Part shown: positions 1-8,429 of the stretch, piece after piece
Numbering within the stretch: position 1 is the stretch's first letter
Layout: every line of letters begins with the position of its first letter
Translations under genes and position numbers: made by a program
The notes under the pieces: generated by a model
What the model was told of the DNA's origin: nothing
Seen by the model: only the letters and a program-made list of their open reading frames with translations
The model's database searches: none
Source of the DNA: Candidatus Endomicrobiellum cryptotermitis
GTDB lineage: Bacteria; Elusimicrobiota; Endomicrobiia; Endomicrobiales; Endomicrobiaceae
Reading direction: 5' to 3'
NCBI GenBank assembly: GCA_031257835.1
Contig: JAIRNY010000019.1
Location: forward strand, 1-59,104
Length of the DNA stretch: 59,104 nucleotides

Positions 1-1
1 A

Positions 2-220
2 GATTATAAGTTTATAGAAGTGATAGAAAAGACAAACATGTATGGTAGACATCTACTTGTAACAAATGAACATTTGTCAGATATAAAAGACTTTGATAAA
101 AAGATTGACTTTATAAAAACGTTGCGGTTTTCTTGTGATTATGTAGCCATTTTTATCCACTCACTTCTTTGTGCCAATTCTTTAGGTACTACGGGAAATC
201 GAAAAAAGAACCATTGTTAA
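2..220 (+). other. Unrecognised open frame at window edge, possibly a gene remnant
   Basis: The frame is open from the window edge to a stop near 220 (about 72 codons; an internal ATG lies at 38, a GTG or ATA would be needed to start earlier). I recognise no family. The last third (about 165-220) reads poorly, while another frame stays open over about 165-280, which would fit a frameshifted tail of an older gene. It lies just upstream of the decayed ATPase at 282, and no convincing ribosome-binding site is visible. Confidence 0.25.
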
Positions 221-281
221 AAATTGATAAAATAGTAAACATAAAATTGTTTTTTTCGGAAATATTTGATAGCATAACTTT

Positions 282-1382
282 ATGACAGAATACAAGAAAA
301 GAATTATAGATAAACAAATAGAATAGAGCAAAAATTAACTGCTCTTGGAGGTATTCTCTTAGAAGGGGCAAGAGGTGGTGGCAAGTCAACTACTGCAAAA
401 CACTATGCCGCAAGTTACGTTTCTTTGGACCAATCTCCGCAAACACTAGATGCAGCACGGATAATCCCTAAAAATGTCTTAGAGGGGGATACTCCACGCG
501 TTATTGACGAGTGGCAATTAGCCCCAGAACTTTGGAACACTGCACGCAACGAAATTGATACACGTAATGCAAAAGGACAATTTATTTTAACTGGTTCATC
601 TCCTCCAACAGATAACATCACTCACCATAGCGGCGCTGGAAGATTTGGGCGCGTACGCATGCGACCTATGTCATTGTCCGAAGGGGGAAAATCTACTAAC
701 CAAGTTTCTTTTTCAAATTTATTTGAGAAAGGTTTTAACCCTAGTGGCAACAGTGGCCTTTCCATATCAGAATTTGCAGAGACATTAGTTATAGGGGGCA
801 TGCCTGCAATTTTCTATTATTCTGAAAAGAGCGCGCAATATTTCAACTCAAGCTAGCCTAGAGACACTTGCTAAAGAATCAGAAATTGAAATTGATGTCA
901 CAACAAAAACAATAAGAAAATATCTGGATAGGTTAACTCAAATTTTTTTATTAGAGGAATTATCTGTCTGGAAAACACATATCCGTTCAAGTGCACAAAT
1001 AAGAATAAAACCAAAATGGCATTTTATGGATCCTGCGATTGCTGTAGCTGCGTTAGGAATAAATTCTAAAGCTTTGCTCAATGATTTGGAAACCTTTGGT
1101 CTATTCTTTGAATCAATGGTTTTAAGAGACATAAGAACTTACGCTGAGGCTATAGGTGCAGATACATTTTTTTACAAAGATTCTTCTGAAGTTGAAGTCG
1201 ATATAATAGTTCAGCTCAGTAATGGCAAATGGGCCGCCTTTGAAGTAAAGGTTGGCGGAGAGCATAACATAAAAAAGGCAGAAGATAATTTAAATAAATT
1301 AAAAAAATCTGTAGATAAAAGAAAGTTAGAGGATTTAACTTCGCTAAATATTATCACAGGCGGAGAAGTACAGTTACACTAA
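282..1382 (+). pseudogene. Decayed AAA+ ATPase with DUF4143-type C-terminus
   Basis: An ATG at 282 opens 14 codons (start MTEYKKRI) and stops at a TAG. The neighbouring frame then continues with the rest of the N-terminus and a P-loop variant GARGGGKST, giving a frameshift near 320-330. A Walker B-like stretch (VIDEWQLAP) and the strand ending in FILTGSS follow. After the GGMPA segment near 800 the frame breaks again. The resumed frame begins at ARNISTQAS near 835 and runs through the DUF4143 end (IRKYLDRL, FVDP-like FMDP, the nuclease-like EVDIIV and FEVKVGG) to a stop at 1380-1382. Members of this family are usually over 400 residues; the segment between GGMPA and ARNIST is missing, so there is an internal deletion plus frameshifts. 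These ATPases are often mobile or accessory genes. The pseudogene call is secure; the original function is unknown. Confidence 0.8.
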
Positions 1383-1536
1383 TTCTAATGGTATAAACAT
1401 TATTTCTATAGGCCACTTATGTTGATCAAAGAACTATGGTATTGTGCTTTAGCCTGACTAACTAGATTTTTTTAATTTATTATTTTAAAAGTAAATTCCC
1501 TATTTTTTATTAAAATACATCAAAGAAACTAAATTA

Positions 1537-3303
1537 TTAAATTATTCTATTTTTTAGTTCTACTAAATAATTTCTCAACTCTTTTGGTATTTTATCACCA
1601 AATTTTGCATAAAATTCTTCTATCATTACTATTTCTTTTTTCCACTCATCTTTATTTACTTTCAACAACTTTTCAAGTATCTGTGTATCTATATCTAAAC
1701 CTGTTAAATCTAAAGAGTCTAGTCTAGGCAACAATCCGATTTCTGATTCTACTGCATCTACCTTACCTTCAATTCTATCTATCATCCATTTTATAACTCT
1801 TGAATTATCTCTAAAACCTGGCCACATAAATTTACCATCTTCGTCTTTCCTAAACCAGTTCACCATAAATATTTTGGGTGCCTCTTTTACTTTTTTACCT
1901 ATATCAAGCCAATGTTGAAAGTAATCCCCAATGTTATAACCACAAAACGGCAACATAGCCATAGGGTCTCTCCTGACTGTACCTACTTTTCCAGTCGCAG
2001 CAGCAGTTGTTTCTGAACCTATTGACGAAGCAATAAAAACACCAGTTTGCCAATCTTTAGCCTCATATACTAAAGGTATAGTATCTTTTCTACGTCCCCC
2101 AAAAATTATACCAGAAATAGGCACACCATGAGGATTGTCATATTCTGGAGAAAGCGTCGGACAATTGTAAATAGAAACAGTAAACCTAGAATTTGGATGT
2201 GCTGCAGGTTGACCTAAATCTTTACTGTATTTTCTACCTTGCCAATCTGTTAAATCAGAAGGAATCTCGTCACAAACCCCTTCCCACCAAGGAGTGTTAT
2301 CACTATTGTTTATAGCTGTATTTGTAAAAAGAGTAGGAAAAAATTTATCATTCTTTAATGTTTTCATCATAACTGGATTTGTTTTCATCCCTGTCCCAGG
2401 AGCAACACCAAAAAAACCTGATTCTGGATTAATCGCGTAAAGTTTACCGTCATTACCTATATTTATCCAAGCAATATCATCACCTAAAGCCCAAACTTTA
2501 TAACCTTTAAGAACAGGCTCTAAAAGTGCAAGATTTGTCTTCCCGCAAGCAGAAGGAAATGCTCCTAAAAAATATGTTATCTTGCCGTCTGGAGCTTGCA
2601 CGCCTATAATAATCATATGTTCAGCAAGCCAGCCTTCTTGTTTGCCTAAATACGAACCTATCCTTAAGGAATAACATTTCTTACCAAGTAAAGCATTTCC
2701 TCCATAACCAGAACCAAAACTCATAACAAGGTTTTCTTGAGGAAAATGCATTATAAATCTTCTATCTGGATTAACATCTCCTATAGAATGTATTCCTCTA
2801 AAAAAATCCGACGAATTGCATATTCTTTCTATTGCTTGATTTCCAACCCTAGACATAATACGCATACTTAAAGCAACATAAACAGAATCTGTCACTTGAA
2901 CACAGTTTTTTGCATATCTTGATTTTGGCGTGCCCATAACAAAAGCAATTACATACATTGTTCTTCCTTTCATTGCGCCTTTAAAAAGATTATTCATTTT
3001 ATTTTTAGCTTCATCCGGATTTAACCAATTATTGTTAGGCCCTGATTCTTCTTGTGTTGGAGTACATACAAAAGTTAAATGTTCTGTTCTTGCTACATCA
3101 TTAGGATTTGAACGATGATAATAGGAATTAGGATATTCCTTACCATTTAATTTTTCTAGAACAATTCGTCCGGCAACTTCAGATTTTTGAGAAATCTCAG
3201 TAAGTTTTTCAGCTTCTTCCTGTGACCCATCCATGACATAAACTTTATCTGGTTGAAAAAGATCCTGCATTTCTTTTATAAACATTTCCATTGGCGCTGG
3301 CAT
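1537..3303 (-). CDS. pckG: Phosphoenolpyruvate carboxykinase (GTP)
   Basis: This 588-residue protein is a full-length GTP-dependent PEP carboxykinase, interconverting oxaloacetate + GTP and PEP + CO2 + GDP in the cytosol. The kinase-1a P-loop GAFPSACGKTN lies at residues 247-257, followed by a metal/nucleotide-binding GDDIAWI segment. The conserved GRRKDTIPL and the C-terminal MAMLPFCGYN/WF region are also present. A GGGAG-type ribosome-binding site sits about 9 bases before the ATG. In anaerobic symbionts this enzyme typically links glycolytic PEP to C4 acids or runs gluconeogenically; direction cannot be read from sequence. It is monocistronic here: downstream is the decayed ATPase and upstream a 260-base gap. 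Confidence 0.97.
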   Translation of the reverse strand: MPAPMEMFIKEMQDLFQPDKVYVMDGSQEEAEKLTEISQKSEVAGRIVLEKLNGKEYPNSYYHRSNPNDVARTEHLTFVCTPTQEESGPNNNWLNPDEAKNKMNNLFKGAMKGRTMYVIAFVMGTPKSRYAKNCVQVTDSVYVALSMRIMSRVGNQAIERICNSSDFFRGIHSIGDVNPDRRFIMHFPQENLVMSFGSGYGGNALLGKKCYSLRIGSYLGKQEGWLAEHMIIIGVQAPDGKITYFLGAFPSACGKTNLALLEPVLKGYKVWALGDDIAWINIGNDGKLYAINPESGFFGVAPGTGMKTNPVMMKTLKNDKFFPTLFTNTAINNSDNTPWWEGVCDEIPSDLTDWQGRKYSKDLGQPAAHPNSRFTVSIYNCPTLSPEYDNPHGVPISGIIFGGRRKDTIPLVYEAKDWQTGVFIASSIGSETTAAATGKVGTVRRDPMAMLPFCGYNIGDYFQHWLDIGKKVKEAPKIFMVNWFRKDEDGKFMWPGFRDNSRVIKWMIDRIEGKVDAVESEIGLLPRLDSLDLTGLDIDTQILEKLLKVNKDEWKKEIVMIEEFYAKFGDKIPKELRNYLVELKNRII

Positions 3304-3429
3304 TTTAGCACTCCCAAGATAAAAATCAAGGCTAGCTTTAAGAATAACACTATATTAGTAATGGACTTACACACTCTTACTAATTTTAGTATCTCAAAAC
3401 TTCTATTTAACAATCTTTCACATCAAATC

Positions 3430-3548
3430 GCATATACTACTCTCAACATTCCCTATCCCTCCCACTTCTACTCTATAGTCTTAGGTTTAGCGTGTTGCCG
3501 GTAAAATTATCTCTACCACCTACTCCACCAATTAATGTACGTCTTATT
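3430..3548 (-). pseudogene. Remnant of a glycine-rich adhesin/autotransporter passenger
   Basis: In the gap between pckG and ndk the minus strand encodes a short in-frame stretch reading TLIGGVGGRDNFTGNTLNL before a stop. The GGxGG...N.TxNTLN pattern is typical of repeat units in autotransporter or haemagglutinin-like passengers. No start, signal peptide or barrel remains. Two other loci in this window (near 11.2 kb and 39.1 kb) carry similar debris. The rest of the 3304-3564 gap shows nothing else I can support. Confidence 0.45.
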
Positions 3549-3564
3549 GTTACTTTCCCTTCTA

Positions 3565-4077
3565 TTATGTCCAGACTTCCCTTTTTTCTTTTTCCACAAC
3601 AACTTTTTTTGTAGAATATATTGATTTAACTATTTCTTCAGGTTTAAACCACAATTTAATTTCTCTTTCAGCTTCAGAAAGATCAGAAGAGCAATGAACT
3701 ACATTTTCATACACCCCCTTTGTAGTTATTCTACCATAAGCCCCTCTTATAGAAACTGGGTCAGCTTCTTCAGGGTTTGTTGCCCCTGCAATTTTTCTCA
3801 TTCTTACAATAGCGTCTTCACCCTGATAAACAAAAGCTAGAACTCTATCCCAAGGTTCTCCATATATTTTACCTTGAATATAGTCTATGAGTTCACCAAA
3901 AAAAGGTTTATCTTTAAGTTGGTGATAATGAGTTTTTGCCAATTCTTCACTTACCTTAACAGCTTTTGCGCCTATAATAAGCATTCTTGCTTCAGAAAGT
4001 TTAGTTAAGATATTCCCTGTTAAAGACTTTTTTATACCATCTGGTTTAATTAAAATTAAAAGTTGTTCAATTGGCAT
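3565..4077 (-). CDS. ndk: Nucleoside diphosphate kinase
   Basis: The 170-residue product carries the NDK fold: an N-terminal LILIKPDG strand, the GATNPEEADPVSIRGAYG segment and the active-site histidine in NVVHCSSD. It transfers the gamma phosphate of ATP to other NDPs through a phosphohistidine. It is longer than the usual 135-150 residues: an insertion precedes GEPWDRVLAFVYQG, and a charged tail follows the catalytic region. Its ATG overlaps the pssA stop by one base (TAATG), so it is translationally coupled as the last gene of a psd-pssA-ndk operon. Confidence 0.95.
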   Translation of the reverse strand: MPIEQLLILIKPDGIKKSLTGNILTKLSEARMLIIGAKAVKVSEELAKTHYHQLKDKPFFGELIDYIQGKIYGEPWDRVLAFVYQGEDAIVRMRKIAGATNPEEADPVSIRGAYGRITTKGVYENVVHCSSDLSEAEREIKLWFKPEEIVKSIYSTKKVVVEKEKREVWT

Positions 4078-4874
4078 TAATTGTTCCCCTTCTTTAAATT
4101 TATTTTTTGCTTGAAAGCTCTATAATATTTTGCCCCAGTAAAAAGTATCCCGGAGATAACGTATAAACTAAACAATATAAAAATAATATTTTGTGGAAAC
4201 GTTATTATAAGAAACAAAAGTACTATTAATAGAACTAATAATCTAAATGCTTTTGGTTTTGATAAATCCATTTTTTTAAACGATAAATATGTAATATTTG
4301 ATACCATAAGTAAAGATAAAACTACTACAGTAACAGGCATTGCTTTAAAAAAGATAGGCATATTTTTCATAAGAATTGGAATTGTTTTAAATGTCAAATC
4401 TTGACCTGGAGAAGCAATAAGAAGCTCGTAACTTAACACAAAAGATATCAAAAGACCTGCAGAAGCTGGCGTTGGCAAACCAACAAAAGAACTATACACA
4501 ATACCATTCTGAGTCTGAACATTAAATTTGGCAAGTCTTAAAGCACTACACACAACAAAAAAAATAGCAATAGCAAGCCCAACTTTGCCCATAGAATTTA
4601 AAACAAGCTGATACATCATAACAGAAGGAGCAACTCCAAAAGAAATCAAATCACTTAAAGAATCAATTTGTATTCCAAACTCGCTAGTCGTTTTAGTAAA
4701 TCTTGCAATTCTACCATCAATCATATCAAAAGCTATTGCAAATATCAAAAACCATGCTGCTTGAGTAAAATTACCATTTATAGAAGATACTATAGATAAA
4801 TAACCACAGGAAATATTTCCACAAGTGAACAAACTTGGCAAGATATAAATACCCTTTTTCAACCCTTTATCCAT
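4077..4874 (-). CDS. pssA: CDP-diacylglycerol-serine O-phosphatidyltransferase
   Basis: This is a 265-residue polytopic inner-membrane enzyme making phosphatidylserine from CDP-diacylglycerol and serine. The CDP-alcohol phosphotransferase signature is visible near residues 50-75: DGRIAR, then GIQIDSLSD supplying the downstream aspartates. About seven hydrophobic segments follow. It sits 13 bases after psd, which decarboxylates its product to phosphatidylethanolamine, and overlaps ndk by one base. The PssA/Psd pairing shows the cell makes its own phosphatidylethanolamine. Confidence 0.95.
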   Translation of the reverse strand: MDKGLKKGIYILPSLFTCGNISCGYLSIVSSINGNFTQAAWFLIFAIAFDMIDGRIARFTKTTSEFGIQIDSLSDLISFGVAPSVMMYQLVLNSMGKVGLAIAIFFVVCSALRLAKFNVQTQNGIVYSSFVGLPTPASAGLLISFVLSYELLIASPGQDLTFKTIPILMKNMPIFFKAMPVTVVVLSLLMVSNITYLSFKKMDLSKPKAFRLLVLLIVLLFLIITFPQNIIFILFSLYVISGILFTGAKYYRAFKQKINLKKGNN

Positions 4875-4887
4875 AGCAACACTCTCC

Positions 4888-5508
4888 TCATCTGCTTAAA
4901 GTTGCAAAAATCGTTACACCTGAGACAACTTTATCCCCAAACTTCACTTTAACATTTACATTTTTTGGCATATGAATATCCACCTGAGAACTAAACTTTA
5001 TTACTCCTATTTTATCACCTACTTTTAAAACGTCACCTGGTTTAACCCAAGAAACACATCTTCTAGCTAAAATCCCCGCAATTTGCTTAACAATATACTT
5101 ACCATCTTTGTTTTTTATTGTTATAACATTTTGTTCATTAACTATATGAGCCTGAGGGTCCATAGCTTTTAAAAATTTTCCAGGTTTATGCTCTACGCTT
5201 ACAACTTTACCGGAAATTGGAGAACGCTGTAAATGTACATCTAAAACAGATAAAAAAACTTTCACAACTTTTTCCATTTCATCTTCACTAACTTCTAAAA
5301 CAGTACCATTACAAGGAGAAAGAATTAACCCATCACCTTTTGTTATTTCTATATTTGGGTCCCTAAAAAAATATAAACAAAATAAAGAAACTAAAAGAAA
5401 TAAAAAACCTAAAATATTTACTACGATACCACCATTTAAAAAAAATAACACCAAACTTAAAACAAATGTAGGAATGATAAAAACGTACCCTTCTTTTACA
5501 ATTCTCAT
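4888..5508 (-). CDS. psd: Phosphatidylserine decarboxylase proenzyme, short form
   Basis: The 206-residue protein belongs to the short Psd class. It has an N-terminal hairpin of membrane segments (residues about 8-50), the SPCNGTV strand, and the conserved HLQRSPISG and HKPGKFL motifs. These enzymes self-cleave at a Gly-Ser bond to generate a pyruvoyl cofactor. Here the site reads IKFSSQVD (Ser173-Ser174), so the usual glycine before the cleaved serine is serine. The nucleophilic serine is retained. It leads the psd-pssA-ndk operon behind a strong promoter about 85 bases upstream. Confidence 0.93.
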   Translation of the reverse strand: MRIVKEGYVFIIPTFVLSLVLFFLNGGIVVNILGFLFLLVSLFCLYFFRDPNIEITKGDGLILSPCNGTVLEVSEDEMEKVVKVFLSVLDVHLQRSPISGKVVSVEHKPGKFLKAMDPQAHIVNEQNVITIKNKDGKYIVKQIAGILARRCVSWVKPGDVLKVGDKIGVIKFSSQVDIHMPKNVNVKVKFGDKVVSGVTIFATLSR

Positions 5509-5590
5509 TTAAACACCCTTTAATATTTTATAAGTTTAACTTTTTACTATAAAGCTAAAAATAACAATAATAAAACCAAATGATTTAACG

Positions 5591-5619
5591 ATTCTACTAA
5601 AAATACTAATAGCTGTCAA
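5591..5619 (-). promoter_or_regulatory. Sigma70-like promoter of the psd-pssA-ndk operon
   Basis: On the minus strand the hexamers TTGACA (5614-5619) and TAGAAT (5591-5596) are separated by 17 bases. This is a consensus -35 and a 5/6 -10. It leaves a leader of about 75-80 bases before the psd ATG. Confidence 0.75.
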
Positions 5620-5660
5620 AACGCAAAAAAATTTGAAAAAACAATCACTTTTTTAAATAT

Positions 5661-6747
5661 TTATAGCTTCTTTTCCAATTTCCAAGACAAATATGCCTCT
5701 ATAAAACTATCTATTTCCCCATCCATCACCAAATTAATTTGAGAAGTTTCATAACCTGTTCTGTGGTCTTTGACAAGTTGATACGGCATAAAAACATAAG
5801 AACGTATTTGACTACCCCATTCTATTGCCCATTTTTCATTATAATGCTTTTCGTAAGAAGCTCTTTGTTTTTCTTGTTCAAGTTCATATAATTTAGCTTT
5901 CAAAAGTTTCATAGCTGTTGCTCTATTTTTTATTTGAGATCTATCATTTTGAGATTGAACAATAATACCTGTTGGCATATGCGTAATTCTGACTGCAGAG
6001 TCCGTTTTATTTATGTGCTGCCCTCCAGCACCTGAAGCTCTATATGTGTCAATTCTAATATATTTATCTTCAATAACAATATTTATGCTATCATCTATTT
6101 CAGGGATAACATCTACAGAACTAAAAGATGTATGTCTTCTTTTATTAGAGTCAAAAGGAGAAATACGTACTAATCTATGGACCCCAATTTCTGACTGCAA
6201 AAATCCATAAGCATATTCGCCCTTTATAATCATTGTTATACTCTTAATACCTGCTTCATCTCCATCCAAACTATCAACAACATCTACATTAAAACCTTTA
6301 TCTTCAGCCCAATGAGAGTACATTCTCACAAGCATTTGCGCCCAATCACAAGACTCAGTACCACCTGCTCCAGCATGTATAGACATAATTGCACTATTTT
6401 TATCATGCTGACTGCCTAATTTTGTTTTAGTTTCAAAAGTAGCCAACTCTTTTTCAAGTTTTTTAGTATTTATTTCTATTTCAGATAAAGTATGTTCGTC
6501 ATTTTCCAAAACAGCCAACTCTTTTAAATCTATTAAATCTTGCACTTGGTTTTTCATGAATGTCCAAGACTGACTTAAGTTCTTTAAGGCGTCAAGTTCA
6601 GACATAATTTTCTTTGCTTTACTTTGGTCATTCCAAAAATTTGAATCAGATATTTCTATTTCAAGCTCTTTGATTTTTTGTAGTTTTGCATCTAAATCAA
6701 AGAGACCTCCTTAAAGCATATATTCTTTCTTTTTGTTTTTCTAACAT
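5661..6747 (-). CDS. prfB: Peptide chain release factor 2, with programmed +1 frameshift
   Basis: RF2 recognises UGA and UAA stops and triggers peptidyl-tRNA hydrolysis. The full protein (361 residues) starts at the ATG at 6747. Sixteen codons are read, ending LRRSL, then an in-frame TGA (6697-6699). Skipping one base continues as DLDAKLQKIKELE through to the stop at 5661. The shift site has the classic parts: an AGGAGG Shine-Dalgarno-like element two codons upstream, a CTT slippery codon and the TGA. The stop-recognition motif SPF and the catalytic GGQ (RASGAGGQHINKT) are intact. Starting only at the internal ATG (6605) would delete the N-terminal helices. The frameshift autoregulates RF2 level. 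lnt ends only 20 bases upstream. Confidence 0.96.
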
Positions 6748-6767
6748 ACAATCCCTTTTTTACATTA

Positions 6768-8312
6768 TTATTTATTTTTTACAAAAAAATTTAGCAAAAA
6801 TAATATTAACATCAGAGAAAATATAAATAAGCTCATATACATACAAACATATACAAATATATCTCCATGCTCTGTATAAAAAGTTTTAAAGTCATTGGGC
6901 AAAAATGTTCCTTTTAACAAAACACTTTTTGAAGACATCGTTTGACTTACAATAAAACCAGATGCACTAATTATCCCAGAAATGCCAGAATTAGCAGATA
7001 CTAACAATGTCTTTCTATTTTCTACAGCTCTAAACACGTTCATTATAAAATGTTGTTCTAGAGCTGCTGTATCAAAAAACCAAGCATCATCAGCTTGGCT
7101 TATGAGTACTTTTGCTCCAGAAAGAACAAAGCGCCTAACAATGTCTGGGAAAAAATTCTCCGAACATATCATAGCCCCTAAATACATTTTTCCATTACTA
7201 AAAATTTGAGTATCATCTCCTCTAACAAAATCCCCCATTTGATTTAAAACTCCAAAAAATTTTAAAAGGAAAGTTTTGTATGGAATAAATTCCCCAAAAG
7301 GGACAAGGTGGTTTTTTTTATGAACAGAAATATAGTCTCCATTATTTTCAAAGGAAAACGTAGCGTTATAAGGCAAATCTTCTTCATAAAAATTAGAACC
7401 TATTACATTAAACCCACCTGCAACATTTACAATATCTTTAACACTACCATAAATATATTCATCTATAGGTATATATCCTGGCAACACTGTTTCAGGCCAT
7501 AGGACCAAATCCGTTTTATGTTCAGAAATTTTATTAGCATACATCCTTAACGTTTCTAAGATATGTTCTCGATAAGCATTATCCCATTTACAATTTTGGT
7601 CAATATTAGGTTGAACTATAGACACAGAAAATTCTTCGTCACCAAAAAAGTTAAACTTTTCTGTTCTTACTGCTCCAAATATTAATATAATAAAAACAAA
7701 AGATAGCGATAAATATAAGTATTTCTTTTGATTTTCTTTAATCCAAAAATAAAAACACAAATTACAAAATAATATTAAAAATGACACTCCATAAACACCG
7801 CAAATTTCAGACAACTGTATAAATTCAATAAACTTAAACTGTGAATATCCAATCAACATCCACGGAAATCCTGTAAGAAAATATGTTCTCACATATTCTA
7901 ATAGCACCCATAAACAAGCACCAAAAATAATGACAAGACTATTTGCAAATATTTGATTTTTAATTTTTTCTGTATTTGTATAAACAAAAGAAAAGAGTAA
8001 TGCCCAAAATCCCCAATATAAAGATAAATATGCCCACAAACAACAAGAGCTCACAATCGTTTGTAAATGTGAACTTGTGTAGAATTCTAACATCGGCAAT
8101 AGCCAATAAAGCCCTAAAGCATTAAAAACAAACCCTGCAATAAAACCATAAAAAAACGATTTTTTAAAATCGTTTCTTGTAACTGCAAAAAGTAACGGTA
8201 TAAATGCTATATATATCAAAAAAAATAAATTAAACTTTGGGAATGAAACTACAGCTAACAAACCTGTAATACAACAAAATATAATATTCTGTATAGTTTT
8301 TTTTAAAACCAT
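6768..8312 (-). CDS. lnt: Apolipoprotein N-acyltransferase
   Basis: This 514-residue inner-membrane protein adds the third acyl chain to the N-terminal cysteine of lipoproteins, the last maturation step after Lgt and LspA (both also in this window). There are about six or seven N-terminal membrane helices, a periplasmic nitrilase domain and a C-terminal helix. The nitrilase triad is visible: Glu in LWPETVLPG, Lys in the following segment around VHKKNHLVPFGEF, and Cys in GAMICSENFF. The enzyme implies a diderm envelope. It lies directly upstream of prfB and may be co-transcribed with it. Confidence 0.95.
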   Translation of the reverse strand: MVLKKTIQNIIFCCITGLLAVVSFPKFNLFFLIYIAFIPLLFAVTRNDFKKSFFYGFIAGFVFNALGLYWLLPMLEFYTSSHLQTIVSSCCLWAYLSLYWGFWALLFSFVYTNTEKIKNQIFANSLVIIFGACLWVLLEYVRTYFLTGFPWMLIGYSQFKFIEFIQLSEICGVYGVSFLILFCNLCFYFWIKENQKKYLYLSLSFVFIILIFGAVRTEKFNFFGDEEFSVSIVQPNIDQNCKWDNAYREHILETLRMYANKISEHKTDLVLWPETVLPGYIPIDEYIYGSVKDIVNVAGGFNVIGSNFYEEDLPYNATFSFENNGDYISVHKKNHLVPFGEFIPYKTFLLKFFGVLNQMGDFVRGDDTQIFSNGKMYLGAMICSENFFPDIVRRFVLSGAKVLISQADDAWFFDTAALEQHFIMNVFRAVENRKTLLVSANSGISGIISASGFIVSQTMSSKSVLLKGTFLPNDFKTFYTEHGDIFVYVCMYMSLFIFSLMLILFLLNFFVKNK

Positions 8313-8429
8313 TGCTACTCACTCCAGTTTTGATCAAACATATATTCATTTACGCAATACCGTCCGTCATACCAAGATATTTAAGTTATAGTTCATTATC
8401 TTTACTATTTAGGAACAAGTTGTACAAAT

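Noticed and set aside
5661-6605. prfB as a 314-residue protein starting at 6605
   Set aside because: The upstream 47 residues match RF2 after the programmed +1 shift at 6697-6699, so the short start would remove conserved helices.
8318-8420. Promoter for lnt in the secA-lnt gap
   Set aside because: Several AT-rich hexamers but no pair with 16-18 base spacing good enough to call.
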